DNA of 8,213 nucleotides, taken from positions 1 through 8,213 of the forward strand of contig JBDUED010000114.1 of assembly GCA_040002595.1 (NCBI GenBank), read 5' to 3'. This document shows positions 1 through 5,166 of this stretch, piece after piece (position 1 is the stretch's first letter; every line of letters starts with the position of its first letter). The DNA is from Dokdonella_A sp040002595. Its GTDB lineage: Bacteria; Pseudomonadota; Gammaproteobacteria; Xanthomonadales; Rhodanobacteraceae. The notes under the pieces are model-generated. The model saw only the letters and a program-made list of their open reading frames with translations, had not been told where the DNA came from and made no database searches. A program made the position numbers and the translations under genes.

Positions 1-1442
1 CCGATCACGCTGATCTGGCCGTCGATGACCAGCGATTTGCTGTGCAGACCCAGGCGCACGCCGCCGTGTTTGAGCGGTGTGCGGCCGTAACGCCGATAGC
101 GGCCGCTGTTCTCGCTGCCAGCGAGCGCGGCGTAGTCGTGCACGAACGCGGCCGCGTCGGCGGGGAAGGGCTTGAATTCGTGGATCTGGAACCCGTAACG
201 CTTGAGGTAGCGCTTTTTGTATTTGTACGACAATGCGTAGACGTAAAACGCGTCGGTGGCGGCAAGTGAGTTGGTCGACACGATGACCGCCACACGTGGC
301 GTGCGTTTATATAGATCCCGAAAAATCCTGCGCGCGCGCCTGGTCAGCACAAGATATGGCGTCTGCAGCTCGATCGTGTTGTGCGCGTGCGCAAGCAGGT
401 CACCGATGCGCGCGCTGAGTACCTCATCGGCACGGTCCCCCGGACGCAGCGGCTTGTCCGGCGCATCGGAAAAATAATCCACGCGAGCAACGCGAACGGC
501 ATGCGCGCTGAAGTGTTCGCGCACGTAATTGGCGTCGGCCGCGCGCGCGCGCAGTGCCGCGATGCGTTGCCAGTCGATATGAGCCGGAGGTTCCGGCTCA
601 ACTGCGGCGTCGGCGTCGGCGATGATGCGCCGGTTGACGTCGTTGAGGCGGGTCAGCGCTACGCTGCGCCGATGCGTCCAGAATTCATTGAATGACGCTT
701 GCATCTGCGCACCGCTGTACGGACCCACCACCAGCACGTCGCGATCGATGTAATCAAACTCCTGGTCCCAGTCGTAGTAGCGGTTTTCCACATTGCGCCC
801 GCCGGCAATGCCGATCTGGCCGTCGATCAGGAACAACTTGTTGTGCATGCGTTGGTTGAAAGTGGAGAAACAACACAGGATGCCGGCGGCAAACTCCAGC
901 GGCTCGGTGACCGCTTCATGGAACGTCGGGTTGTACAGCTTGACCTCGAAATTCACATGCGCGCGCGCCAGCCGCGCGAGCCATTCGATGTTGTCAAGCG
1001 CAAACAATTGATCGACCAGCACGCGCACCTTCACTCCGCGCCGCGCCGCAGCCACCAGCTCATCAAGCACCAACCAGCCGGCATCGTCCTCGGCCCAGAT
1101 GAAGGTCTGCATGTCGATGCTGCGGCGTGCCGCGCGAATCAGGTGCACGCGCAGCAGCAGTGCATCCGCGCCCCCTTCGAGCACGTTGACGTAATGGACC
1201 GGCGCCGCCGGCGTGCTCGCAGCTCGCGCCGCGTCAGCCAGCGCCTGATACGGTGAATCGATCGCGCAATGGTCGGGGCGCGCACAGGTGCTTGTATGCG
1301 GACGCGCGGCGTCCACGATCGCGTCGGCTTGGCGTGCCAGCGGCCGGTTCAACACGCAAGCCGACAGCAGCAGGCTGGCGCCGAACAGAGTCATGCGCGC
1401 GCCAACGCCAGCGATGCGCAGCCAGCTGCGCGTCGACCTCAC
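1..1442 (-). CDS. ClsC/YmdC-like phospholipase D family lipoprotein (3' end outside window)
   Basis: Partial: 480 codons are visible and the C-terminus lies beyond the left edge. The reading frame is open throughout. The predicted N-terminus has several arginines, a hydrophobic stretch and the lipobox LSAC, with Cys29 as the lipidation site; Val at +2 suggests outer-membrane sorting by the enterobacterial rule. Two phospholipase D HKD motifs are visible: HNKLFLID (H200, K202, D207), followed by GGRN, and HSKSLVID (H467, K469, D474) at the edge. The family transfers phosphatidyl groups or hydrolyses phosphodiesters; the spacing, the YNPTF-like segment and the length resemble E. coli ClsC (cardiolipin synthase C, 473 aa). 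The GTG start at 1442 overlaps the upstream yceI-like stop as GTGA. An in-frame ATG at 1394 would also keep the lipobox but loses the arginine-rich n-region, so GTG is preferred. A periplasmic cysteine pair (about residues 53 and 59) follows the signal. Cardiolipin synthesis versus another PLD reaction cannot be decided from sequence alone. Confidence 0.88.
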   Translation of the reverse strand, partial: MRSTRSWLRIAGVGARMTLFGASLLLSACVLNRPLARQADAIVDAARPHTSTCARPDHCAIDSPYQALADAARAASTPAAPVHYVNVLEGGADALLLRVHLIRAARRSIDMQTFIWAEDDAGWLVLDELVAAARRGVKVRVLVDQLFALDNIEWLARLARAHVNFEVKLYNPTFHEAVTEPLEFAAGILCCFSTFNQRMHNKLFLIDGQIGIAGGRNVENRYYDWDQEFDYIDRDVLVVGPYSGAQMQASFNEFWTHRRSVALTRLNDVNRRIIADADAAVEPEPPAHIDWQRIAALRARAADANYVREHFSAHAVRVARVDYFSDAPDKPLRPGDRADEVLSARIGDLLAHAHNTIELQTPYLVLTRRARRIFRDLYKRTPRVAVIVSTNSLAATDAFYVYALSYKYKKRYLKRYGFQIHEFKPFPADAAAFVHDYAALAGSENSGRYRRYGRTPLKHGGVRLGLHSKSLVIDGQISVI

Positions 1443-2086
1443 GGGGGCGGTGGCACAGCGGTGGAATCGGCGTGCGGGGTCGGCGCAATCGCGTACACCG
1501 CAAAGTGCAATTTGACCTTGTCGCCCAGCGTGGTGTGATGCGCGCGCATGCCGAAGGCGGAGCGGCGGATCGTGCCGGCAACCTCGATCGGGCAATCGTA
1601 GGCGGGCCGCGCGCAGGTCGAGGGCTGCAATTGGAAAGATACCGGGCGGCTGACGCCATGCAGGGTCAGCAGACCCGGCAGCTCGCCACCCTCATGCAAG
1701 TGGGTTTGCGGAAACGCATCCGATGCAAACTCGATCTGCGGGTATTTCATCGCGTCGAAGAATTCCGCGGATTTCACCCAGGCCTCGTCACGCGCGCTGC
1801 TCATGCGGATGGTGGCGACATCGATTCGCGCGTCGACGCTGACCTGATTGCGCAACCGATCCGTTTTCACCCCACCGCGAATCGCGCCAAAGCGACCCGT
1901 CACGCTGATGAGCCACATGACCTTGATCTGGAAACTGCCGTGCGAACGCGCGCTGTCGAGCTGCATGTCGTGGCCATCGCCCTCCGCCGCAAGAGCGTCT
2001 TGGGCCACATACGGACCGACGCCAACCGCGAGCAACGCCGCCAAAAGCGGCATCAGGATCAACGATCGGGAAGCCCGCCTCGACAC
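1439..2086 (-). CDS. YceI family periplasmic lipocalin-like protein
   Basis: The 215-residue product has an N-terminal signal peptide (basic MSRRASR, then a hydrophobic core to about residue 24, with probable cleavage after ALA near residue 33). The mature part carries YceI-family features: SFQIKVMWLISVTGRFG-like strand segments (about 51-67), a KSAEFFDAMKYPQIEF segment (105-120) and LTLHGVSRPVSF (140-151). YceI proteins form an extended lipocalin-like barrel that binds a polyisoprenoid or similar lipid in the periplasm; their physiological role is mostly unsettled. The start is GTG, with GAGG about 8 nt upstream and only 18 nt after the sixA stop. The stop TGA overlaps the next gene's GTG, so translation of the two is probably coupled. 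The C-terminus ends in a short proline run (VPPPP). A Cys pair (158, 165) could form a disulfide. Family assignment is firm; the ligand is unknown. Confidence 0.87.
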   Translation of the reverse strand: MSRRASRSLILMPLLAALLAVGVGPYVAQDALAAEGDGHDMQLDSARSHGSFQIKVMWLISVTGRFGAIRGGVKTDRLRNQVSVDARIDVATIRMSSARDEAWVKSAEFFDAMKYPQIEFASDAFPQTHLHEGGELPGLLTLHGVSRPVSFQLQPSTCARPAYDCPIEVAGTIRRSAFGMRAHHTTLGDKVKLHFAVYAIAPTPHADSTAVPPPP

Positions 2087-2104
2087 GGCGCCAGCCTCAC
2101 ACGC

Positions 2105-2587
2105 TCATGGCCACCAGAAATGGCGCACAGCCGCGGTGCCGGGCTCGATGCCGCCGCCTTCGGGCAAGCTCAGCCAGGCGACGCCGCCAGGCGGCATGCC
2201 GCGGCCCGAATCGGAGGCGCCCTCGGTCATCAGCGCGACCAGGTTTTCCAACCCGGGATTGTGGCCGACCAGCAGTACAGAAGCTGCATCGGCATGTTCG
2301 TCGAGCACACGGATCAAGGTCGCTGGCGTTGCATCGTAGACGCGCGATTCGCTGCGCATGTCCGCATAACCGAGGGCACCCAGCACACGCTCGCACGTCT
2401 CGCGCGAACGCGCGGCCGGTGAAGTCAGCACCCGATCGGGTGAAAAACCGTGCTGCTTCAGCCACGCACCAGCCGCATCGGCTTCGGCTTCGCCGCGCAG
2501 GCTGAGCACCCTCGCCATGTCGTCCTGGCCGGGCGCCGCCGAATCCGCGTGGGCGTGACGCAGCAGGATGATCTCGCGTGTGGCCAT
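2105..2587 (-). CDS. sixA: Phosphohistidine phosphatase SixA
   Basis: The product is a 160-residue member of the histidine phosphatase superfamily, close to the 161 residues of E. coli SixA. The catalytic LLRHAHAD motif lies at residues 8-15 (Arg10, nucleophile His11). TSPAAR at 55-60 supplies the second conserved arginine, and VGHNPG at 107-112 contains the second catalytic histidine (His109). SixA removes phosphate from phosphohistidine; known targets are the HPt domain of ArcB and, in E. coli, NPr of the nitrogen phosphotransferase system. It acts in the cytoplasm and has no signal peptide. The ATG at 2587 is chosen because AGGGAG lies 6 nt upstream and because the protein then begins right before the RHA motif; in-frame starts up to 2626 would add 13 unconserved residues. 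It is the first gene of a minus-strand run with the yceI-like gene (18-nt gap) and the phospholipase gene. The target in this organism cannot be read from the sequence. Confidence 0.92.
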   Translation of the reverse strand: MATREIILLRHAHADSAAPGQDDMARVLSLRGEAEADAAGAWLKQHGFSPDRVLTSPAARSRETCERVLGALGYADMRSESRVYDATPATLIRVLDEHADAASVLLVGHNPGLENLVALMTEGASDSGRGMPPGGVAWLSLPEGGGIEPGTAAVRHFWWP

Positions 2588-2593
2588 GATGTG

Positions 2594-2599
2594 CTCCCT
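2594..2599 (-). promoter_or_regulatory. Shine-Dalgarno site of sixA
   Basis: AGGGAG on the minus strand, six bases before the ATG at 2587. It decides the start in favour of the 160-residue protein over longer in-frame versions. Confidence 0.75.
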
Positions 2600-2614
2600 C
2601 ATCTTCGATACGCG

Positions 2615-2645
2615 ATCATGCCCCAACCAGCGCGTCCGCGGTCAA
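2615..2645 (-). promoter_or_regulatory. Possible sigma70-type promoter for the sixA run
   Basis: On the minus strand TTGACC (2645-2640, five of six to the -35 consensus) is followed after 19 bases by CATGAT (2620-2615, four of six to the -10 consensus). The spacer is longer than the usual 16-18, so this is weak. Its position would give a leader of about 20 bases containing the sixA ribosome binding site. No other good candidate was seen in the gap. Confidence 0.25.
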
Positions 2646-2692
2646 GGGATGGCGCAGTAACGCGCGGATGACGGTCCATGGGCGCGCCTCAA

Positions 2693-2712
2693 CGGGTTCT
2701 GCACAGGACCCG
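2693..2712. terminator. Intergenic hairpin, possible terminator of the EF-hand gene
   Basis: CGGGTTCT (2693-2700) pairs with AGGACCCG (2705-2712) around the four-base loop GCAC: an eight-base-pair stem with one G-T wobble. It lies in the 234-bp gap between the EF-hand gene stop and sixA, about 110 bases after the EF-hand stop. No T-run follows on either strand, so intrinsic termination is uncertain. Apart from this and the weak sixA promoter, the gap (2588-2821) shows only a short perfect palindrome, CTGCCGGCAG, near 2798-2807. Confidence 0.3.
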
Positions 2713-2821
2713 CGAGCAAAACATCCTGCCGCCCATACGGCGAAGAAATCGCACCGAGCGGCGCACAAGGGCGAACCTGCGCACCGGCGACATCAGCTGC
2801 CGGCAGGGCCGAGGAGTCCGA

Positions 2822-3298
2822 CTACTTCAAGCCATCGCCCCGGCGATCATGGTGGGGGCTGGCGAGCTGGTCTTCGGTCAGCGTGGCGGCCCCGCCGCCG
2901 AGCCGTTCGAAGCGGGTCATCGCCTTTGCCTCGAAGTCGGCCTTGGAGACGCTGCCTGTGCCGCTGCGGTCGTAGCGTTTGACGAAGCGTTCGGCGCGCT
3001 TGTGCAAGCGCTCGGCCACTGCCGCCGATTGGATGATCTCGTTGGCATCGACGCGACCATCGTGATTGCTGTCGAGGCGGTCGAAACGGCGGTCAGTCCA
3101 TGCCTGATATTCGGCGCGGCTGACCACGCCATCATGATTGGTGTCGAGGGTATCGAAGAAACGTTGCTGCGCCTGAGCGCGGTGCGAAGGCGGTGCTGCG
3201 TTGGCTGCCACCGGCTGGGTCGCGCCGGCGGTTGCCAGTGAGCAGGTCGCCAGCAATGAAACGAGGAGAAATGGATTTGTACTGCGCATGAGGTTCAT
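2822..3298 (-). CDS. Small secreted EF-hand calcium-binding protein
   Basis: The 158-residue product has a signal peptide (MNLMRST, then hydrophobic residues 9-24, probable cleavage near residues 25-34). Two canonical EF-hand loops are visible: residues 52-63 (DTNHDGVVSRAE) and 76-87 (DSNHDGRVDANE), both with D-x-N-x-D-G and a Glu at position 12. A third loop at 110-121 (DRSGTGSVSKAD) has Thr at position 5 and Asp at position 12, so its calcium affinity should be weaker. A fourth region (about 134-146) keeps only helix-like remnants. Such proteins bind calcium in the periplasm or outside the cell; the partner is unknown. ATG 3298 is chosen over the in-frame ATG 3289, with little difference; neither has a strong Shine-Dalgarno sequence. 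Longer in-frame upstream starts (to 3604) run inside the neighbouring ParA gene and would bury the signal peptide. The gene is probably transcribed alone. Confidence 0.83.
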   Translation of the reverse strand: MNLMRSTNPFLLVSLLATCSLATAGATQPVAANAAPPSHRAQAQQRFFDTLDTNHDGVVSRAEYQAWTDRRFDRLDSNHDGRVDANEIIQSAAVAERLHKRAERFVKRYDRSGTGSVSKADFEAKAMTRFERLGGGAATLTEDQLASPHHDRRGDGLK

Positions 3299-3306
3299 TC
3301 CGTCAT

Positions 3307-3323
3307 GCGGCCACGACGGCCGC
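3307..3323 (-). repeat. Hairpin in the leader of the EF-hand gene
   Basis: GCGGCC (3307-3312) and GGCCGC (3318-3323) form a perfect six-base-pair GC stem with a five-base loop. In the minus-strand transcript it ends eight bases before the ATG at 3298, where the ribosome binding site should be. It could also act on the strand's upstream neighbour as a terminator, although no T-run follows. Confidence 0.4.
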
Positions 3324-3405
3324 AACCTCATTGAACGTTGACAGCTTCGGTTTGTTGACCCGTAGACTGCAAAGAACCGCAAAGCCCGCTTCGAACGGAC
3401 GCGTG

Positions 3406-4038
3406 CTATGCGTGCTTCTTCAACCAGCGCAGCAGTTTCGTCCAATCGTCCTGATGCGCGCGCACCAGCTCGGAGTGGTAGTCGAATATGCTTTTGCCGA
3501 GCGCATGCGCCAATACATAGCCTTGCGTGTCGCGCAATTGCGCCACCAGCGGAAACGGAAACTTCTTCATGTCCTCGAGCGCGAGCTGGGACGCATTCGT
3601 CCACGGCTTCAATCGATTGGCGACCACACCGACCGCGACTTTTCCGCGTTTGATCCGCGGCAGCTCGGCCAATTCTGCAAGGAACGGCGCGGCCGCTTCC
3701 AGATCGATTGCCGACGGCAGGATCGGCACGATCACGACATCGACCGTATTGAGATATTCATCGACCTCGGCGGCGCGAATACCCGCCGCGCTGTCGATGA
3801 TGACGCGCTCGGCATCGGCGGGAACGTGTTTTTCCCAATCTCGGCGCAGACCCGGTAGTGCGAGCACCGGGTTGGAATGGTGCGCGCGCTTTTCGCACCA
3901 GCGCAGGGAAGAACCCTGCCGATCGGCATCGACCAGCACCGTGTTTTTGCCCTCGACCGCATAATGCGCGGCCAGAGTGGTCGCCAGCGTGCTCTTGCCC
4001 GCGCCGCCCTTCGAATTGGCCACCAGGATCTTCAGCAT
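3406..4038 (-). CDS. Orphan ParA/MinD-family P-loop ATPase
   Basis: The 210-residue product is a short ParA-type ATPase with no N-terminal DNA-binding extension, about the size of ParF. The deviant Walker A box KGGAGKST is at residues 10-17, with the signature Lys10 and P-loop Lys15. Walker A' is VDADRQGSS (36-44) followed by LRW, and Walker B is VIIDSA (79-84, Asp82). VIVPILPSAIDLEA (102-115) matches the usual VP.PS..D segment. Such ATPases form ATP-dependent dimers that bind non-specific DNA and position plasmids, chromosomes, microcompartments or protein clusters. No ParB-like or other partner is adjacent: speE lies 111 bp upstream and an EF-hand gene 107 bp downstream. ATG 4038 is chosen because GGAGG lies six bases upstream and because the beta1-P-loop begins right at MLKILVANSKGG; a start at 4080 would add 14 unconserved residues. 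The cargo is unknown. Confidence 0.88.
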   Translation of the reverse strand: MLKILVANSKGGAGKSTLATTLAAHYAVEGKNTVLVDADRQGSSLRWCEKRAHHSNPVLALPGLRRDWEKHVPADAERVIIDSAAGIRAAEVDEYLNTVDVVIVPILPSAIDLEAAAPFLAELAELPRIKRGKVAVGVVANRLKPWTNASQLALEDMKKFPFPLVAQLRDTQGYVLAHALGKSIFDYHSELVRAHQDDWTKLLRWLKKHA

Positions 4039-4044
4039 TCCAAG

Positions 4045-4049
4045 CCTCC
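4045..4049 (-). promoter_or_regulatory. Shine-Dalgarno site of the ParA-like gene
   Basis: GGAGG on the minus strand, six bases before the ATG at 4038; a strong site that fixes the start. Confidence 0.75.
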
Positions 4050-4071
4050 GCCGGTACACAAAGTGGCCCGC

Positions 4072-4099
4072 AGCGTACACCCGCGGCGCGCGCAGGCAA
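4072..4099 (-). promoter_or_regulatory. Weak candidate promoter for the ParA-like gene
   Basis: On the minus strand TTGCCT (4099-4094) and TACGCT (4077-4072) are separated by 16 bases. The matches to consensus are partial (four and three of six). It would give a short leader of about 27 bases including the GGAGG site. The ParA-like gene might instead be read through from speE. Confidence 0.22.
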
Positions 4100-4131
4100 A
4101 ACGTGTCGCGTTCGGGCAGCCCTCAGGAGAC

Positions 4132-4150
4132 AGCGGGACGAATACCCGCT
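4132..4150 (-). terminator. Hairpin directly after the speE stop
   Basis: AGCGGG (4132-4137) pairs with CCCGCT (4145-4150) around a seven-base loop. In the minus-strand transcript it begins at the last base of the speE stop codon. No T-run follows, so it may stabilise the 3' end or attenuate readthrough rather than terminate fully. Confidence 0.3.
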
Positions 4151-5022
4151 TAGTCGCCCAACGCCTCGCGCATGAATTCCGGCGAGGCCAGTGCAGCCTT
4201 GTGCATGTCGACGTTGTAATAGCGCGTCTCGAACTGCTTGGTCGCCGCGCCGCGCTCGCGGAATCCGGAAAGATCGGCGCCCTTGCGCGCCATCGTGCAG
4301 CTCCACCAACCGCTTGGGTAGATCGGCTGTGGAAAGGTCAGCGTCTTGACCGCGGTGAAATCAGCGAAACGCATGGCCGCACGCATCGCCTTGATGAGGT
4401 CCAGATGCACCAGCGGCGATTCGCTCTGCTGCACGAGGATGCCGGTTGGACGCAGCGCTTTGTGGCATGTCGCATAGAACGCGGCACCGAAAAGACCTTC
4501 GGCCGGACCAACCGGATCGGTCGAATCGACAATGATCAGGTCGATCGACTCGGGCTCGGCCTCGGCCATGTACTGGATGCCGTCGATAAACAGCAACTCC
4601 GCGCGCGGATCGTTGTTCGACGCGCATAACTCCGGAAAATATTTCTCCGCCAGACGCGTCACCCGTTCGTCTATCTCGACCTGGACCGCGTGTTCGACCT
4701 CCTCGTGCTTGAGGACCTCGCGCAGCGTTCCGCAATCGCCGCCGCCAATGATGACGACGCGCTTGGCGCGCGCATGCGTGAACAGCGCCGGGTGCGACAT
4801 CATTTCGTGATAAAGGAAATTGTCGCGCGTGGACACCATGGTGCAGCCATCAATCACCATCAACGCGCCCCAGTCGGTGGTGTCGAAAATCTCGATCGAC
4901 TGGAACGGCGTCTGTTCGGCGTGAAGTTTTTCCTTGATGCGCAGTCCGAAGGACGAGCCGGACCGCGCATGCTGCTCGGTGAACCAGGTCGTGGCGTTGG
5001 CGGACTGATTGGGCGTTGACAT
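4150..5022 (-). CDS. speE: Polyamine aminopropyltransferase (spermidine synthase)
   Basis: The 290-residue product matches the usual length of bacterial SpeE (about 280-290). It transfers the aminopropyl group of decarboxylated S-adenosylmethionine to putrescine, giving spermidine and methylthioadenosine, in the cytoplasm. Visible motifs in order: SFGLRIK (24-30), YHEMMSHP (71-78), the nucleotide-binding GGGDCGTLRE (93-102), VEID (115-118) for the ribose, DSTDPVGP (166-173) with catalytic Asp166, and YPSGWW (235-240). ATG 5022 has AGGAAG six bases upstream. The gene is divergent from speA across 144 bp, which suggests joint control of polyamine synthesis. SpeD, needed for decarboxylated SAM, is not in the window. 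The amine acceptor could also be agmatine, as in some aminopropyl-agmatine routes, but the sequence is a typical proteobacterial SpeE. Confidence 0.94.
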   Translation of the reverse strand: MSTPNQSANATTWFTEQHARSGSSFGLRIKEKLHAEQTPFQSIEIFDTTDWGALMVIDGCTMVSTRDNFLYHEMMSHPALFTHARAKRVVIIGGGDCGTLREVLKHEEVEHAVQVEIDERVTRLAEKYFPELCASNNDPRAELLFIDGIQYMAEAEPESIDLIIVDSTDPVGPAEGLFGAAFYATCHKALRPTGILVQQSESPLVHLDLIKAMRAAMRFADFTAVKTLTFPQPIYPSGWWSCTMARKGADLSGFRERGAATKQFETRYYNVDMHKAALASPEFMREALGD

Positions 5023-5085
5023 CGTGTGCTTCCTGCGGAAAGTCGGAAAGAAGATTCGGGTTCGGCGCGGTCGCCCAACAGATCA

Positions 5086-5091
5086 ATTGTA
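5086..5091 (-). promoter_or_regulatory. Candidate -10 box of speE
   Basis: TACAAT on the minus strand matches the -10 consensus at five of six positions. The best upstream -35-like element, TTGGAC, is 20 bases away, which is too far for a strong promoter. Transcription would start near 5080, giving a leader of about 58 bases. Confidence 0.4.
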
Positions 5092-5130
5092 GCGGCCCCC
5101 GTCCGGCATACGTCCAATGCAGCAGGTCGT

Positions 5131-5136
5131 TACACT
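5131..5136 (+). promoter_or_regulatory. Candidate -10 box of speA
   Basis: TACACT matches the -10 consensus at four of six positions. Transcription would start near 5143, placing the ATG at 5137 outside the message and favouring the GTG at 5167. No clear -35 box lies 16-18 bases upstream, so the promoter may need an activator. It is only about 40 bp from the speE -10 box on the other strand. Confidence 0.3.
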
Positions 5137-5155
5137 ATGCCGTTCAGATCCGATC

Positions 5156-5160
5156 GAGGA
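5156..5160 (+). promoter_or_regulatory. Shine-Dalgarno site deciding the speA start
   Basis: GAGGA, six bases before the GTG at 5167. The competing in-frame ATG at 5137 has no comparable site. Confidence 0.7.
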
Positions 5161-5166
5161 ACCGAG

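Noticed and set aside
699..1256. Plus-strand open frame of 185 codons
   Set aside because: It is antisense to the phospholipase D gene, whose first HKD motif lies in this stretch on the minus strand.
1253..2422. Long plus-strand open frame of 389 codons
   Set aside because: It lies antisense to the yceI-like and sixA genes and partly the phospholipase gene, is very rich in Arg and Ala, and shows no recognisable domain. Such frames arise commonly opposite GC-rich genes.
3338..3368. Plus-strand TTGACA and TAGACT as a promoter
   Set aside because: The -35 is perfect, but the spacer is 19 bases and no plus-strand gene follows; it would only make RNA antisense to the ParA-like gene. Possible but unsupported.
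3299..3604. Longer N-terminus for the EF-hand protein
   Set aside because: The in-frame extension overlaps the ParA-like gene, has no conserved content, and would place the signal peptide inside the protein.
5026..5166. Upstream starts for speA (5026 ATG, 5137 ATG)
   Set aside because: They lack Shine-Dalgarno sites, cross the divergent promoter region, and add unconserved residues.
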